DNA of 64,000 nucleotides, taken from Mesorhizobium sp. ES1-4. GTDB taxonomy: Bacteria; Pseudomonadota; Alphaproteobacteria; Rhizobiales; Rhizobiaceae. Location: NCBI RefSeq assembly GCF_020164745.1, contig NZ_JAIUGV010000006.1, positions 62,001-126,000 on the forward strand. The letters run 5' to 3'. The notes under the pieces were generated by a model that did no database searches, was not told the DNA's origin, and saw only the letters and a program-made list of their open reading frames with translations. The position numbers were made by a program, and so were the translations under genes. Each line of letters begins with the position of its first letter. Position 1 is the stretch's first letter. Shown in pieces: positions 44,146 through 54,114 of the stretch.

Positions 44146-45287
44146 TTGAACGTCTTGCGCGGATCGAAGGCGTCGCGTGTCGCCTCGCCGACAAAGACCA
44201 GCAACGACAGCATCAGCGAGATGACGACAAAGCCCGATATGCCGAGCCACGGCGCGTTGAGGTTTCGCTGCGCCTGCTTGAGCAGTTCGCCGAGCGAGGC
44301 CGAACCCGGCGGCAGGCCGAAGCCGAGATAGTCGAGCGAGGTCAGGGTCGATATCGAGCCCGAGAGCAGGAATGGCAGGAAGGTCAACGTCGCCACCATG
44401 GCGTTGGGCAGCAGATGCCGGAACATGATGGTGCGGTTGGGCACGCCGAGCGCGCGCGCCGCGTTGACATATTCGAAGTTGCGGGCGCGCAGGAACTCCG
44501 CCCGCACCACGCCGACCAGCGCCACCCAGGAAAACAACAGCATCAGGCCGAGCAGGATGAAGAAGCCCGGCGGCAGGATGGCGGCGACGATCAGCAGCAG
44601 GTAGAGCACGGGAATGGCCGACCAGATTTCGATGAAGCGCTGGAACAGGAGATCGGTCCAGCCGCCGAAATAGCCCTGCACGGCCCCGGCGCCGACGCCG
44701 ATCAAGGCCGAGCCGGCGGTCAGGATCAGGCCGAACAGCACCGAAATGCGGAAGCCGTAGATGACGCGCGCCAGCACGTCGCGCGCCTGGTCGTCCGTGC
44801 CGAGCCAGTTCCAGTTGCCGACGATGCAGGCCGGATCGTCCGCTCCTTGCGGATACTGGTTGCAGCGCGTCTTGGCATCATATTCCCAGGACGGCTTGGC
44901 GGGGGCGGCTTCGGGAATGGCGTTGTTGACGGTCTGGTAGGAATAGCGGATCGGCGGCCAGATCATCCAGCCATGGGCGTTGATCTCGTCCTGGATCACC
45001 GGGTCGCGATAGTCGGTGACGGCATAGAAGCCGCCGAATTTTTCTTCCGGGTAGGCGACGAGCACCGGAAACAGGATCTCGCCCTTGTAGGAGGCGATGA
45101 CCGGCTTGTCGTTGGCGATGAATTCGGCAAACAGCGATAGAACGAACAGGACGAGGAAAATCCACAAAGACCAGAAGCCGCGCTTGTTGGCCTTGAAATT
45201 CTGCAGGCGGCGCTTGTTGAGCGGCGACAGAAACGGCCGTGGGATACGCACCGGTACCACACCGGCGGTAACGCTTGCCTCCGACAT
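44142..45287 (-). CDS. yejE: Yej-type peptide ABC transporter permease (DppC-like)
   Basis: The 381-residue protein begins with a long N-terminal region and a first helix (FWSLWIFLVLFVLSLFAEFIAN). A roughly 90-residue periplasmic segment (YPEEKFGGFYAVTDYRDPV...WPPIRYSYQTVNNAIPEA), typical of YejE, precedes the permease core NWLGTDDQARDVLARVIYGFRIS and the loop EFLRARNFEYVNAARALGVPNR. The start overlaps the YejB stop by one base (TGATG). The frame is open far upstream but that part shadows the yejB gene. Confidence 0.92.
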   Translation of the reverse strand: MSEASVTAGVVPVRIPRPFLSPLNKRRLQNFKANKRGFWSLWIFLVLFVLSLFAEFIANDKPVIASYKGEILFPVLVAYPEEKFGGFYAVTDYRDPVIQDEINAHGWMIWPPIRYSYQTVNNAIPEAAPAKPSWEYDAKTRCNQYPQGADDPACIVGNWNWLGTDDQARDVLARVIYGFRISVLFGLILTAGSALIGVGAGAVQGYFGGWTDLLFQRFIEIWSAIPVLYLLLIVAAILPPGFFILLGLMLLFSWVALVGVVRAEFLRARNFEYVNAARALGVPNRTIMFRHLLPNAMVATLTFLPFLLSGSISTLTSLDYLGFGLPPGSASLGELLKQAQRNLNAPWLGISGFVVISLMLSLLVFVGEATRDAFDPRKTFK

Positions 45288-46381
45288 CAGACGTCTCTCC
45301 GCTCGAAATCGATGCGCGGATCGACCCATGTGTACATCAGGTCGGACAAGAGCCCGATGAACAGGCCGAGAAGCGAAAAGATGTAAAGATTGGCGAACAC
45401 CACGGGATAGTCGCGCTCGACGACGGACCGGAAGCCGAGCAGGCCGAGCCCGTCGAGTGAAAAGATGTTTTCTATCAGCAGCGACCCGGTGAAGAAGGCC
45501 GAAATGAAGGCGCCCGGGAAGCCGGCGATGACGATCAGCATGGCGTTGCGGAAGACGTGACCGTAAAGCACTTGCCGCTCCGACAGGCCCTTGGCGCGCG
45601 CCGTCACCACGTACTGCTTGCGGATCTCTTCGAGGAAGGAGTTCTTGGTCAAGAGCGTCGTCGTGGCGAAGGCCGACAGCACCAGTGCGGTCAGCGGCAG
45701 GGTCATGTGCCAGGCATAGTCGGCGATCTTGGCCGGCCACGACAACTGGTCCCAATTGTCGGAAACGATGCCACGCAGCGGAAACCAGTCCCAGAACGAG
45801 CCGCCGGCAAACAGCACCATCAAAAGGATGCCGAACAGGAACCCCGGAATGGCATAGCCGACGATGACGACGCCGCTGGTCCAGACGTCGAAGGGGGTCC
45901 CGTCCTTGACCGCCTTGCGGATGCCGAGCGGGATCGAGATCAGGTACGACAGGAGCGTGATCCAGAGCCCGATCGAAATCGAAACGGGCATCTTTTCCAG
46001 GATCAGGTCGAGCACAGAAATGTCGCGGAAATAGCTGTTGCCGAAATCGAACCTGGCGTAATTCCAAAGCATCATGCCGAAGCGTTCGAGCGGCGGCTTG
46101 TCGAAGCCGAACTGCTTTTCCAGCTTCTTGATGAATTCCGGGTCGAGCCCTTGGGCACCGCGATATTTCGAGCCGACATCGCTGGCCGCATCGAAATTGG
46201 AGCCGCCCGCATCACCGCCGCCACCGCCGAGGCGGTCGCTGCCGCCCTGGTTGGTCAGCTTGGCGATGACCTGCTCGACCGGGCCGCCCGGCGCGAACTG
46301 GATCACGGCGAAGGAGATCGCCATGATGCCCAACAGGGTCGGGATCATCAAAAGGATGCGGCGCAGTATATAGGCGCCCAT
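45287..46381 (-). CDS. yejB: Yej-type peptide ABC transporter permease (DppB-like)
   Basis: The 364-residue permease starts [37 protein letters not shown]. It has the YejB-specific insert with a Gly/Asp-rich stretch ([18 protein letters not shown], residues 47-64), then [30 protein letters not shown]. The EAA-type loop is [25 protein letters not shown]. It is located 30 bp after the second binding-protein gene, within one operon. Confidence 0.92.
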   Translation of the reverse strand: MGAYILRRILLMIPTLLGIMAISFAVIQFAPGGPVEQVIAKLTNQGGSDRLGGGGGDAGGSNFDAASDVGSKYRGAQGLDPEFIKKLEKQFGFDKPPLERFGMMLWNYARFDFGNSYFRDISVLDLILEKMPVSISIGLWITLLSYLISIPLGIRKAVKDGTPFDVWTSGVVIVGYAIPGFLFGILLMVLFAGGSFWDWFPLRGIVSDNWDQLSWPAKIADYAWHMTLPLTALVLSAFATTTLLTKNSFLEEIRKQYVVTARAKGLSERQVLYGHVFRNAMLIVIAGFPGAFISAFFTGSLLIENIFSLDGLGLLGFRSVVERDYPVVFANLYIFSLLGLFIGLLSDLMYTWVDPRIDFERRDV

Positions 46382-46411
46382 CAGGCTTTCTGCCCCGGTA
46401 GGACGAACATC

Positions 46412-48280
46412 TCAGCCTTTGCCAATCTTTGCCGCCTTGCCCTTGTCGACCCACCACAGCGCCTCGACCGGAAAGCCGAAATTGGGCTTTTGCTCGGGAA
46501 AGCCGAACATGTCCCAATAGGCGCTTCGATGATTCGCCAGAAACCAACTTGGAATCCAATCGAGCCGTGCGCGCAAGACCCGGTCGAGCGCCCGCATCGC
46601 GACCGTAAGGTTTTCACGATCTTTTGCCGCGCCCACCGCGTCGATCAAGCTGTCGATGGCAGGATCCGAGACGCCCGGCAAGTTGCGCGAGCCGGGGATG
46701 TTGGCGGTGCTGGAATGGAAGAAAACTTCGAGGTCGTCGCGCGTCGGCGTCGCCGAAAACGAGAAGGCGGCTGACAGCAGATCGAAATCGAACGTTGCCT
46801 GCCTGGATTGGTACTGCGCCGAATCCACCAGCCGGATCGTGGCGTCGATGCCGATCGCCTTCATGTTCGCGACCCAGGGCGAGTAGATCTGGACGAAGGT
46901 ATCGTCGTCGACCATGAACTCAGCCGAAAGCCTGCCGCCCTTGTCGTTCACGACGAGGTCGCCCGACCGCTTCCAACCGGCGGCGGACAGAAGCTTTGCC
47001 GCCTGCCCAAGCAGCTTGCGGTCGCGGCCGGAGCCGTCGGATGCGGGCAGCGTCACTGCTGTGCCGAAGACTTCAGGCGGAAGATGGTCGCGCAGCGGCT
47101 CCAACAGAGCCAGTTCCTGCGGCGAAGGTAGCCCTTCGGCGCGAAAATCCGATTTCTCGAAGCAGGACTGCGAGCGCTCGTAGGAGCCGTAGAAGAAGTT
47201 GCGCCGCGTCCATTCGAAATCGAAACAGAGCGCGATCGCCTGGCGCACACGCGGGTCGCGAAACTGTTCGCGCCGCTGGTTGACCGCAGTGGCCTGCATC
47301 GTCGGCCGCGTTTCGGCCGGGAATTCGTTCTTGATCACCTTACCGGAGGTGAAAGCCGGAAAATTGTAGCTGGTCGCCCATATGCGTGAGACGGATTCTT
47401 CGCGATATAGGATCTCGCCTTTCTTGAACGCTTCGAAGGCGGCCATGCGGTTCTGATAGAACTCGATACGGATAATTTCGAAATTGTTCTGGCCGCGATT
47501 GACCGGAAGGTCGCGGCCCCAATAGTCCGCCACGCGGTCGTACTCGATCGATGCCCCGGCCGAGAAGCGGCCGACCTTGTAGGCGCCGGAGCCGAGCGGC
47601 GGGTTCAGTTGCGAAGAATCGAACGGATTGGCCGTGTAGAATGCTTTCGACAGGATCGGAAATTCCACGATGTTGAGCACGGTGCGCGCCGACTGCTTGC
47701 CGGAAAACGTCAGCCGCAGCGTGTGGTCGTCCACGGCAACGGCGTCGACGAGATGGGTCAGCGACAGCGACAGGTCGGGATGGCCCTTCTCCTTGTAGAG
47801 CTTGAAGGTGAAGGCCGCGTCCTGCGCCGTCAGCGGCGTTCCGTCATGGAAACGCGCCTCGGGGCGAAGCGAGAAGGTGAAGCCATTGCGGTCGTCCGAC
47901 AGCGTCACACCGTCGGCGATCTGGCCATAGACCGCGTCGGGCTCGTCAAGCGCCCTCACCATCAGCGCGTCGAAACACATCTCCATGCGCGGCGGGGCGT
48001 CGCCCTTGTTGGCGAAGGAGTTCAGCGTGTTGAAGGTTTGGGTGTCCTGGTTGTAGGCCCAATTCGGCGGCGAGAAATTGAAGATGCCGCCCTTGGGCGC
48101 GTCGACATTGACGTAGTCGAAATGCGTGAAATCAGGTTTGTATTTGAGGTCGCCGAAGGCCGAGAGGCCGTGCAGTTCGACGCCGGCAGCGATATCGGCG
48201 AAGGCGCGACCCGGCAACAACGCGGCGGCAAAGGCAGCCATGCCGAGCGTCAGGAAATCGCGGCGCGGGAGAGCCGCCAT
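46412..48280 (-). CDS. yejA: Yej-type ABC substrate-binding protein, Tat-exported copy
   Basis: The 622-residue family 5 binding protein has a Tat leader, LPRRDFLTLGMAAFAAALLPGRAFA. Core motifs are FDYVNVDAPKGG, RPEARFHDGTPLTAQDAAFTF and RDPRVRQAIALCFDFEWTRRNFFYG. It resembles the preceding gene product (48280-50157) all along, so they are tandem paralogues. The start overlaps the stop of that gene (TGATG). Two binding proteins feeding one set of permeases could widen ligand range; this one uses Tat, the other Sec, implying different folding needs. Confidence 0.9.
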   Translation of the reverse strand: MAALPRRDFLTLGMAAFAAALLPGRAFADIAAGVELHGLSAFGDLKYKPDFTHFDYVNVDAPKGGIFNFSPPNWAYNQDTQTFNTLNSFANKGDAPPRMEMCFDALMVRALDEPDAVYGQIADGVTLSDDRNGFTFSLRPEARFHDGTPLTAQDAAFTFKLYKEKGHPDLSLSLTHLVDAVAVDDHTLRLTFSGKQSARTVLNIVEFPILSKAFYTANPFDSSQLNPPLGSGAYKVGRFSAGASIEYDRVADYWGRDLPVNRGQNNFEIIRIEFYQNRMAAFEAFKKGEILYREESVSRIWATSYNFPAFTSGKVIKNEFPAETRPTMQATAVNQRREQFRDPRVRQAIALCFDFEWTRRNFFYGSYERSQSCFEKSDFRAEGLPSPQELALLEPLRDHLPPEVFGTAVTLPASDGSGRDRKLLGQAAKLLSAAGWKRSGDLVVNDKGGRLSAEFMVDDDTFVQIYSPWVANMKAIGIDATIRLVDSAQYQSRQATFDFDLLSAAFSFSATPTRDDLEVFFHSSTANIPGSRNLPGVSDPAIDSLIDAVGAAKDRENLTVAMRALDRVLRARLDWIPSWFLANHRSAYWDMFGFPEQKPNFGFPVEALWWVDKGKAAKIGKG

Positions 48281-50157
48281 CAATTGCCGCCCTTGTATTT
48301 GGCCGCCAGCGCCTTTTCCTTGTCGAGGTCGATCCACCAGGAGTCGATGTCGGCGCCGACATAGGCGGGCTGCTTGTCGGGGAACTTGAACTTGTTCCAA
48401 TAGGCCAGCCAGACCGCGGAACGGTAATATTGCGGCACCACGTAGAAGTTCCACAAAAGGACACGGTCGAGCGCGTGCGTGGCGGCGACGAGATCGTCGC
48501 GATCGGTGGCAAAGATGACGCGATCGACCAAAGCGTCGACGACCGGATCCTTGATGCCCATAAGGTTGCGCGAACCGGGTGAATCGGCCGCCTTCGAACT
48601 CCAGAAATCGCGCTGCTCGTTGCCGGGCGAATCCGACTGGCCGAACAGGCCCGTGACGACATCGAAATCGAAGTTGTTGACGCGGTTGATGTATTGCGTC
48701 TGGTCGATGATGCGCAGCGAGGCGTCGACACCGATCTTGCGCAGATTGGCGATGTAGGGACTGGCGATCACCTGATCGGTATCGTTCCAGCCGAGGATTT
48801 CGAACTTGAACGGCGCGCCTGTCTTGGCGTTGACCATCTTACCGCCCTTGATGACCCATCCGGCCTTGGCGAAGAGGTCGACAGCCTGCTTCAGGTATTT
48901 TCGCTCCGCCTGCGGCGAATCGTAGACGGGCAGCTTGAATTCCTGGGTGAAGAGTTCGGGCGGCAGCTTGTCGCGGTATTTTTCAAGAATCTCCAGCTCC
49001 TTGCCCTGCGGCAATCCTCTGGACGCCAGCTCGGTTCCCTGGAAATAGCTCGATGTGCGGGTATTGAAGCCGAAGAACAGGGTGCGATTCATGCTTTCGA
49101 AATCGAACGGCATGGTCAGCGCCTCACGCACCAGCCGGTCCTGAAACTGCGGCCGCCGCTGGTTGAGAACGAAGCCCTGCATCGGCTGCGGCGACTGGGT
49201 CTGGAAGTCCCTCTTGATGACATCACCGGCTTGGACAGCTGGAAAATTGTAGGCCGTCGCCCATTTGCGCGAGCTGTATTCGCGGTGGATGTCTTCCAGC
49301 CCACCCTTGGTGAAGGCCAGCCAGGCGGCGTTGTCGTCGAGGATGTAGGTATAGCGACGCGTATCGAAATTCTCGCGGCCGACCTTCACCGGCAGTTTGG
49401 CGGCCCAATAGTCCGGCACGCGCTGCCAGACGATTTCGGAGCCCGGCTTGAAGCTGGCGATCCTGTAAGCCGCCGAGCCGAGTGGAATCTCCAGCGTCGA
49501 CTTGGTGATGTCGCGCTTCTTGCCGTTGGCATCGGTCCCCTCCCACCAGTGCTTCGGCAGCACGGCAAGGTCGCCCATGATCTTGGGCAGTTCGCGGTTG
49601 CCCTTCTGGTTGAAATGGAACTCGACCTCGTGGTCGGAGACCGCCACGGCGTCGGTGACGTTCTCGAAATAGCGGTTGTATTGCGGGCTGTTCGCCTTCA
49701 ACACCTGGAAAGACCAGATAACGTCGTCGACGGTGATCGGCTGGCCGTCATGCCATTTGGCGCGCGGATCGAGCCGGTAGGTCGCCGAGGAGTAGTCGGC
49801 GGGATATTTGTAGGCATCCGCGATCAACGGATGACTGGTGCTGCCTTCGTCGGTCGCCTGCTCCATCAGCGTGTCGTAGAGCAAGCCGCCGCCGAAACCG
49901 ACCAGGCCCGCCGCCGGCGTTCCCTGGACGATGTAGGGGTTGAAACTGTCGAAGGTGCCGAGCACCACCGAATTGAGCGTGCCGCCTTTCGGCGCGTTCG
50001 GATTGACGTAGTCGTAGTGCTGGAAATTGTCGCCGTATTTGGATTCGCCGATCAGCGATGAGGTTGTGCGCCACTCGTCGGCCAGGGTCGTCTGCAACCC
50101 CGCCGCCAGCAGGGTCGCCGCCAACATCGACCTCAGAAGCATTCGGCCAACCGTCAT
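48280..50157 (-). CDS. yejA: Yej-type ABC substrate-binding protein, Sec-exported copy
   Basis: The 625-residue family 5 binding protein has a Sec signal (GRMLLRSMLAATLLAAGLQTTLAD). Its motifs are HYDYVNPNAPKGGTLN, LDPRAKWHDGQPITVDDVIWSF and QDRLVREALTMPFDFESMNRTLFFG, close to E. coli YejA in length and layout. It is the first gene of the operon 50157-42514 (possibly to 41542). The start is ATG 50157 with GAGGA upstream. A hairpin terminator of the neighbouring cytochrome gene lies upstream at 50275-50302, so this gene should have its own promoter in the 120 bp between. Confidence 0.9.
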   Translation of the reverse strand: MTVGRMLLRSMLAATLLAAGLQTTLADEWRTTSSLIGESKYGDNFQHYDYVNPNAPKGGTLNSVVLGTFDSFNPYIVQGTPAAGLVGFGGGLLYDTLMEQATDEGSTSHPLIADAYKYPADYSSATYRLDPRAKWHDGQPITVDDVIWSFQVLKANSPQYNRYFENVTDAVAVSDHEVEFHFNQKGNRELPKIMGDLAVLPKHWWEGTDANGKKRDITKSTLEIPLGSAAYRIASFKPGSEIVWQRVPDYWAAKLPVKVGRENFDTRRYTYILDDNAAWLAFTKGGLEDIHREYSSRKWATAYNFPAVQAGDVIKRDFQTQSPQPMQGFVLNQRRPQFQDRLVREALTMPFDFESMNRTLFFGFNTRTSSYFQGTELASRGLPQGKELEILEKYRDKLPPELFTQEFKLPVYDSPQAERKYLKQAVDLFAKAGWVIKGGKMVNAKTGAPFKFEILGWNDTDQVIASPYIANLRKIGVDASLRIIDQTQYINRVNNFDFDVVTGLFGQSDSPGNEQRDFWSSKAADSPGSRNLMGIKDPVVDALVDRVIFATDRDDLVAATHALDRVLLWNFYVVPQYYRSAVWLAYWNKFKFPDKQPAYVGADIDSWWIDLDKEKALAAKYKGGN

Positions 50158-50274
50158 GCACCATCCTCTTCGCGATACGTGCCAGATCATCCAGAAGCGG
50201 TGATCCTAGATGATTTGGCGCTCGTGAAAACCGCGAAGGCCCGGCTTTGTCGCCGCACCACGCGTTTTCTCGAC

Positions 50275-50302
50275 AAAAAAGCCGGGCTGAACCCGGCTTT
50301 TT
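50275..50302 (-). terminator. Rho-independent terminator (A/T tracts on both sides)
   Basis: AAAAAAGCCGGG at 50275-50286 and CCCGGCTTTTT at 50292-50302 form a GC-rich stem with flanking A and T runs. It lies 25 bp beyond the cytochrome c stop codon and terminates that minus-strand gene. The T tract on both strands would also allow action in the other direction. Confidence 0.9.
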
Positions 50303-50326
50303 CAAGATCGTCGCGATATAATCTGA

Positions 50327-50995
50327 TTATTTGGCGGGTGCCGGAGCAGCGGGAGCTGGTGCTGCCGGAGCGGCACCGTCAGCCGGCTTTGCCGGCGCGG
50401 CCCCATCGGCCGGCTTGGCGGGCGCGGAGGCGTCCGCCGCGGCACCCGGTGCCGGCAGCGGCTTGGGATTGTCCGACAGCGTGCGCAGATAGGCGATGAC
50501 GTTGGCGCGGTCTTCTTCCTTCGGCAGGCCGGCAAAGCCCATCGCCGTGCCCTTTACGAATTTCTTCGGCGAGGTGATGAAGTGGTTGATGTTGTCGTAG
50601 GTCCACTTCTCGGTGCCGCCCTTGGAGAATTCCTTCATGCCGGCCGAATAGGCGAAGCCTTCATGCTCGGCGACCGGGCGGTCGACGATGTCCCAGAGAT
50701 CGGGGCCGACCTTGTTGGGTCCGCCCTTTTCGCCGGAATGGCAGGCCTGGCACTTCTTGAAGATGGCCGCGCCCTTTTCGGCGCTGGCGCTGGCCAGGAG
50801 GTCGGCGATCGGCTTTTCAGCCGCTGCCGGAGCGGCGGCGCCACCTTCGGTGGGCTCCGCGGCCTCGATGGCGAAGCCAGGCTTTTCCGGGGCCGGCGAG
50901 GCAAACAGCGCGTCCGACACCAGCCCGACCGAGAAAACGACGAAAACGGTTCCGAGCAATCCGGCGAGCAGCTTGTTGACTTCGTTGGAATCCAT
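50327..50995 (-). CDS. cycM: Membrane-anchored cytochrome c (CycM-like)
   Basis: The 222-residue protein has an uncleaved N-terminal anchor ([23 protein letters not shown]). The class I cytochrome c domain carries the haem site CQACH near residues 83-87, the axial Met probably in [10 protein letters not shown], and YLRTLS near the end of the fold. It ends in a Pro/Ala-rich tail with a repeated PAKPADGAA unit. It carries electrons to terminal oxidase at the periplasmic face. The start is ATG 50995; the frame is open further upstream without support. Divergent from kdsB, an arrangement common in rhizobia. Confidence 0.92.
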   Translation of the reverse strand: MDSNEVNKLLAGLLGTVFVVFSVGLVSDALFASPAPEKPGFAIEAAEPTEGGAAAPAAAEKPIADLLASASAEKGAAIFKKCQACHSGEKGGPNKVGPDLWDIVDRPVAEHEGFAYSAGMKEFSKGGTEKWTYDNINHFITSPKKFVKGTAMGFAGLPKEEDRANVIAYLRTLSDNPKPLPAPGAAADASAPAKPADGAAPAKPADGAAPAAPAPAAPAPAK

Positions 50996-51187
50996 ACGCC
51001 CCTTGCTCCCTTTTCCGGCGGACTGATCCGTCCACTCCGTCCGTCGGTATCGACACCAGCCTCCAGAGCCGGTCAAATCGGGCGGAAACTAGGTCTTTTG
51101 CTCCGGCGTTGCAACACCTATAAGGGCGCTGCCAGTGAGACCTTTTGCCACTTTTCCCCTCCTCTTTTCGAACGCCCTGCCAGACCG

Positions 51188-51916
51188 ATGTCCACCTTGA
51201 TCCTGATACCGGCCCGCATGGCCTCGACGCGCCTGCCGGGCAAGCCGCTGGCCGATATATCCGGCGCCCCGATGATCGTCCACGTCGCGCGCCGCGCGGC
51301 CGAAGCCGGCCTCGGCCGGGTGGTGGTGGCGACCGACACGCAGCGCGTGGCCGAAGCGGTGCGCGCGCACGGTTTCGAGGCCGTCATGACGCGCATCGAT
51401 CATGAATCGGGCTCCGACCGCATCCACGAGGCGCTGGTCGCGCTTGACCCCCAGGGCGGGGTCGAAACGATCGTCAACGTGCAGGGCGACCTGCCGACCA
51501 TCGATCCCGCCATCATCGCCGCCTCGCTCAGGCCATTCGAGGACGCCGCGGTGGATATAGCCACGCTCGGCGTCGAGATCGTCCGCGAGGAGGAAAAGAC
51601 CAATCCGAACGTCGTCAAGATCGTCGGGTCGCCGCTCTCCGGCACGCGGTTGCGGGCACTTTACTTCACCCGCGCCACGGCACCTTGGGGCGAGGGACCG
51701 CTTTATCACCATGTCGGCCTCTACGCCTATCGCCGCGCCGCGCTCGAGCGTTTCGTCGCGCTGAAGCCGTCGCCGCTGGAGCGCCGCGAGCGGCTGGAGC
51801 AACTGCGGGCGCTGGAAGCCGGCATGCGCATCGACGCCGAGATCGTCCAGTCGCTGCCGCTTGGCGTCGACACGCCGCATGACCTGGAACGTGCCAGGGA
51901 AATCCTTTCAAACTGA
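51188..51916 (+). CDS. kdsB: 3-deoxy-manno-octulosonate cytidylyltransferase
   Basis: The 242-residue protein has the CTP-binding start [21 protein letters not shown] and then [27 protein letters not shown] and [12 protein letters not shown], all typical of KdsB. It activates Kdo as CMP-Kdo for lipid A/LPS core synthesis in the cytosol. The start ATG 51188 fits homologous N-termini although the frame is open upstream. pheA follows after 9 bp, so the two are co-transcribed. Confidence 0.96.
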   Translation: MSTLILIPARMASTRLPGKPLADISGAPMIVHVARRAAEAGLGRVVVATDTQRVAEAVRAHGFEAVMTRIDHESGSDRIHEALVALDPQGGVETIVNVQGDLPTIDPAIIAASLRPFEDAAVDIATLGVEIVREEEKTNPNVVKIVGSPLSGTRLRALYFTRATAPWGEGPLYHHVGLYAYRRAALERFVALKPSPLERRERLEQLRALEAGMRIDAEIVQSLPLGVDTPHDLERAREILSN

Positions 51917-51925
51917 GACATCAGC

Positions 51926-52789
51926 ATGCCTGAAAAGACCAACAGAATATCCTTCCAGGGCGAGCCGGGCGCCAATTCCGACACCGCCTGCCGCAACGTC
52001 TATCCCTCGATGGAGCCGTTGCCGTGCCCGACCTTCGAGGATGCGTTCAACGCGGTCGAGACCGGCAAGGCCGATCTCGCCATGATCCCGATCGAAAACA
52101 CCATCGCCGGACGCGTCGCCGACATCCATCATCTCTTGCCGGAATCGAGGATGCACATTGTCGGCGAATATTTCCTGCCGATCCATTTTCAGCTGATGGT
52201 GCTGCCTGGCGTCAGGCGCGAAGAGATCAAGACCGTGCACACCCACATCCACGCGCTCGGCCAATGCCGCAAATACATCCGCAAGAACGGCTGGAAGGGA
52301 GTGGTCGCGGGGGATACGGCGGGCGCCGCCAAAATGGTCTCCGAGGTCAGGGACCGCACCATGGCCGCGCTGTCGCCGGCGTTGGCCGCGACGCTCTATG
52401 GGCTCGACATCATCGAGGAGAACGTCGAGGACACCGACAGCAACGTCACCCGCTTCGTCGTCCTGACCAAGACCAGGCAATGGGCGGAGCGCCCGGCGCC
52501 GGACGTCAAGATGATGACGACCTTCATCTTCCGCGTGCGCAACGTGCCGGCCGCGCTTTACAAGGCCATGGGCGGCTTCGCCACCAACGGCATCAACATG
52601 ACCAAGCTCGAGAGCTACCAACTGGGCGCCTTCACCGCGACGCTCTTCTACGCCGACATCGAGGGCCACCCCGACGATCCGCTGGTCAAGCTGGCGCTGG
52701 ACGAGCTTCGCTTCTTCTCGCGCGAAGTCCGGATCCTGGGCGTCTATCCGGCCAGCGAGTCGCGGGAGCAGTGGAAGGTGGCGGATTGA
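51926..52789 (+). CDS. pheA: Prephenate dehydratase
   Basis: The 287-residue monofunctional enzyme has a catalytic domain starting ISFQGEPGANSDTACRN. The motif DSNVTRFVVLTKT at about 171-183 holds the essential Thr-Arg-Phe, and a C-terminal ACT domain (FIFRVRNVPAALYKAMGGFATNGINMTKLESYQ) gives phenylalanine feedback control. It makes phenylpyruvate from prephenate. It is in an operon with kdsB, and its stop is only one base from the stop of the convergent Dabb gene. Confidence 0.96.
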   Translation: MPEKTNRISFQGEPGANSDTACRNVYPSMEPLPCPTFEDAFNAVETGKADLAMIPIENTIAGRVADIHHLLPESRMHIVGEYFLPIHFQLMVLPGVRREEIKTVHTHIHALGQCRKYIRKNGWKGVVAGDTAGAAKMVSEVRDRTMAALSPALAATLYGLDIIEENVEDTDSNVTRFVVLTKTRQWAERPAPDVKMMTTFIFRVRNVPAALYKAMGGFATNGINMTKLESYQLGAFTATLFYADIEGHPDDPLVKLALDELRFFSREVRILGVYPASESREQWKVAD

Positions 52790-52790
52790 G

Positions 52791-53090
52791 CTACCAGCCC
52801 AACGGCACGTAGTCGATTTCCATGAAGGTTTCGACCTCCGGCACCCAACGGTCGCGCACGAAGGCGACATGGTCGGGATGGTCGTTGTACCTGGTGTAGG
52901 CTGCCTGGTCGGCGAACTCCATCGAGAAGCCGAACTGATAGTCGTTCTTGGGGCTGACCTGCCGCAATTGCTCGAAATGGGTAACCCCCCGGATCGCCGA
53001 GAGGACTTTGCGGGCGTCGACGAGAAATCGCTTTTCCTCCAGCGAGTGCGGCGGGTGCTTCAGCGTGAAGACGACGGTGTGACGGATCAT
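52791..53090 (-). CDS. Dabb (stress-responsive alpha/beta barrel) family protein
   Basis: The 99-residue protein begins MIRHTVVFTLKHP and has FGFSMEFADQAAYTRYNDHPDHVAFVRDRW, the classic Dabb dimeric ferredoxin-like fold with conserved His residues. The function is uncertain; such proteins may bind small hydrophobic molecules. ATG 53090 has AGGAGAGA upstream. It lies downstream of nudC by 27 bp on the same strand. Confidence 0.88.
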   Translation of the reverse strand: MIRHTVVFTLKHPPHSLEEKRFLVDARKVLSAIRGVTHFEQLRQVSPKNDYQFGFSMEFADQAAYTRYNDHPDHVAFVRDRWVPEVETFMEIDYVPLGW

Positions 53091-53117
53091 TTGTCTCTCC
53101 TGCAATGACTTCGATAT

Positions 53118-54062
53118 TCACTGTTCGCTGTCGACCCAGGCGCGGATGAGGTGGTGCGCGATGGCCGCCTTCGGCGGCGTGACCAGCTTGTCAGGGTGCG
53201 TATGCTCCAGCATCAGCAGCACCTCGTCGCGCAAGAACCAGCGGCAGTCCTCCAATTCGTTGAGATCGGCCTGGATGTCTTCGTTGAGCGGCTCGCCGAA
53301 GCATCCGATCATCAGCGAATAGGGGAACGGCCAGGGCTGGCTGGCATGGTAGACGACGCGGCCGAGCCGGATGCCCGCCTCCTCCAGCGTTTCGCGGCGC
53401 ACCGCCGCCTCGATCGTCTCGCCCGGCTCGATGAAGCCGGCAAGCGCCGAATACATGCCCGGCGCGAAGTGCCGGCCTCGCCCGAGAAGGCATTTCTCCC
53501 GCGTCGCCGTCAGCATGATCGCCACCGGGTCGGTCCGCGGAAAATGCTCGGCGCCGCAATTGGGGCAGTGGCGTTTGTAGCCACCCGCCCGCATCTGCGA
53601 TTCGGCGCCACATTTGCTGCAGAAGCGGTGGCTCGCGTGCCAGGCGAGCAGGGCCGCCCCTTGCGCCATCGCGCCGGCGGCGGCCTCGTCGATCAGTCCC
53701 TGCATGTAGACCGAGCGGTAATCGATCGCCTTGACGGTTTCGGGCAACTGTTCGGCATCGATGCCCGCCGGCACCGCCAACACCGGCCCCTGTTCGGAAA
53801 ACCCGAGCAAGACACCCTGGCTGAAGGAAGGACTGAAGGGCTCGCTCTCGGCGACGCGGTACCAGGGGTCGAAACCGCCATCGGCGATCTTTAGCTGGAG
53901 CCGGCCGCCATTCATCAGCAGCAGCCTTGTTGTCGGATCGGCCAGCGCCTTGTCGACAGAATCGTCGGCGCGGTTCTCGGATTGCCGGTCGATCGTATTG
54001 CCGGCAAAGCCGACGAACTGGCTCGGCTCGCGCAGGGGCGCGTCAAACAGGCGGAAGCTCAT
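53118..54062 (-). CDS. nudC: NAD(+) diphosphatase (NudC-type Nudix hydrolase)
   Basis: The 314-residue protein has a four-Cys zinc ribbon (CSKCGAESQ and CPNCGAEHFPRTDP). The Nudix box is GFIEPGETIEAAVRRETLEEAG, catalytic Glu residues included, and the NADH-pyrophosphatase signature SQPWPFPYSLM follows. It hydrolyses NAD(H) to NMN(H) and AMP and may remove NAD caps from RNA. Cytosolic. Confidence 0.94.
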   Translation of the reverse strand: MSFRLFDAPLREPSQFVGFAGNTIDRQSENRADDSVDKALADPTTRLLLMNGGRLQLKIADGGFDPWYRVAESEPFSPSFSQGVLLGFSEQGPVLAVPAGIDAEQLPETVKAIDYRSVYMQGLIDEAAAGAMAQGAALLAWHASHRFCSKCGAESQMRAGGYKRHCPNCGAEHFPRTDPVAIMLTATREKCLLGRGRHFAPGMYSALAGFIEPGETIEAAVRRETLEEAGIRLGRVVYHASQPWPFPYSLMIGCFGEPLNEDIQADLNELEDCRWFLRDEVLLMLEHTHPDKLVTPPKAAIAHHLIRAWVDSEQ

Positions 54063-54114
54063 ATGGACTCTGGCACTTTGGGATGGACATGCTTGGAATG
54101 GATACAGGGAAGGC

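Noticed and set aside
41629..44331. 900-codon open frame on the plus strand opposite ghrA and the Yej ATPase gene
   Set aside because: It is antisense to two clear genes with conserved motifs, spans the gap between them, and its translation is Arg/Asp/His/Gln-rich without domains. High GC coding DNA often leaves such frames open.
44142..46067. YejE read as a 641-residue fusion with a long N-terminal part
   Set aside because: The upstream part is out of frame with, and overlaps, the yejB gene. The ATG at 45287 with the TGATG overlap gives a normal-length YejE.
50441..50480. Repeated PAKPADGAA units in the cytochrome c tail as a possible sequencing or repeat-expansion artefact
   Set aside because: The frame is intact and Pro/Ala-rich tails are usual in CycM-like proteins of rhizobia.
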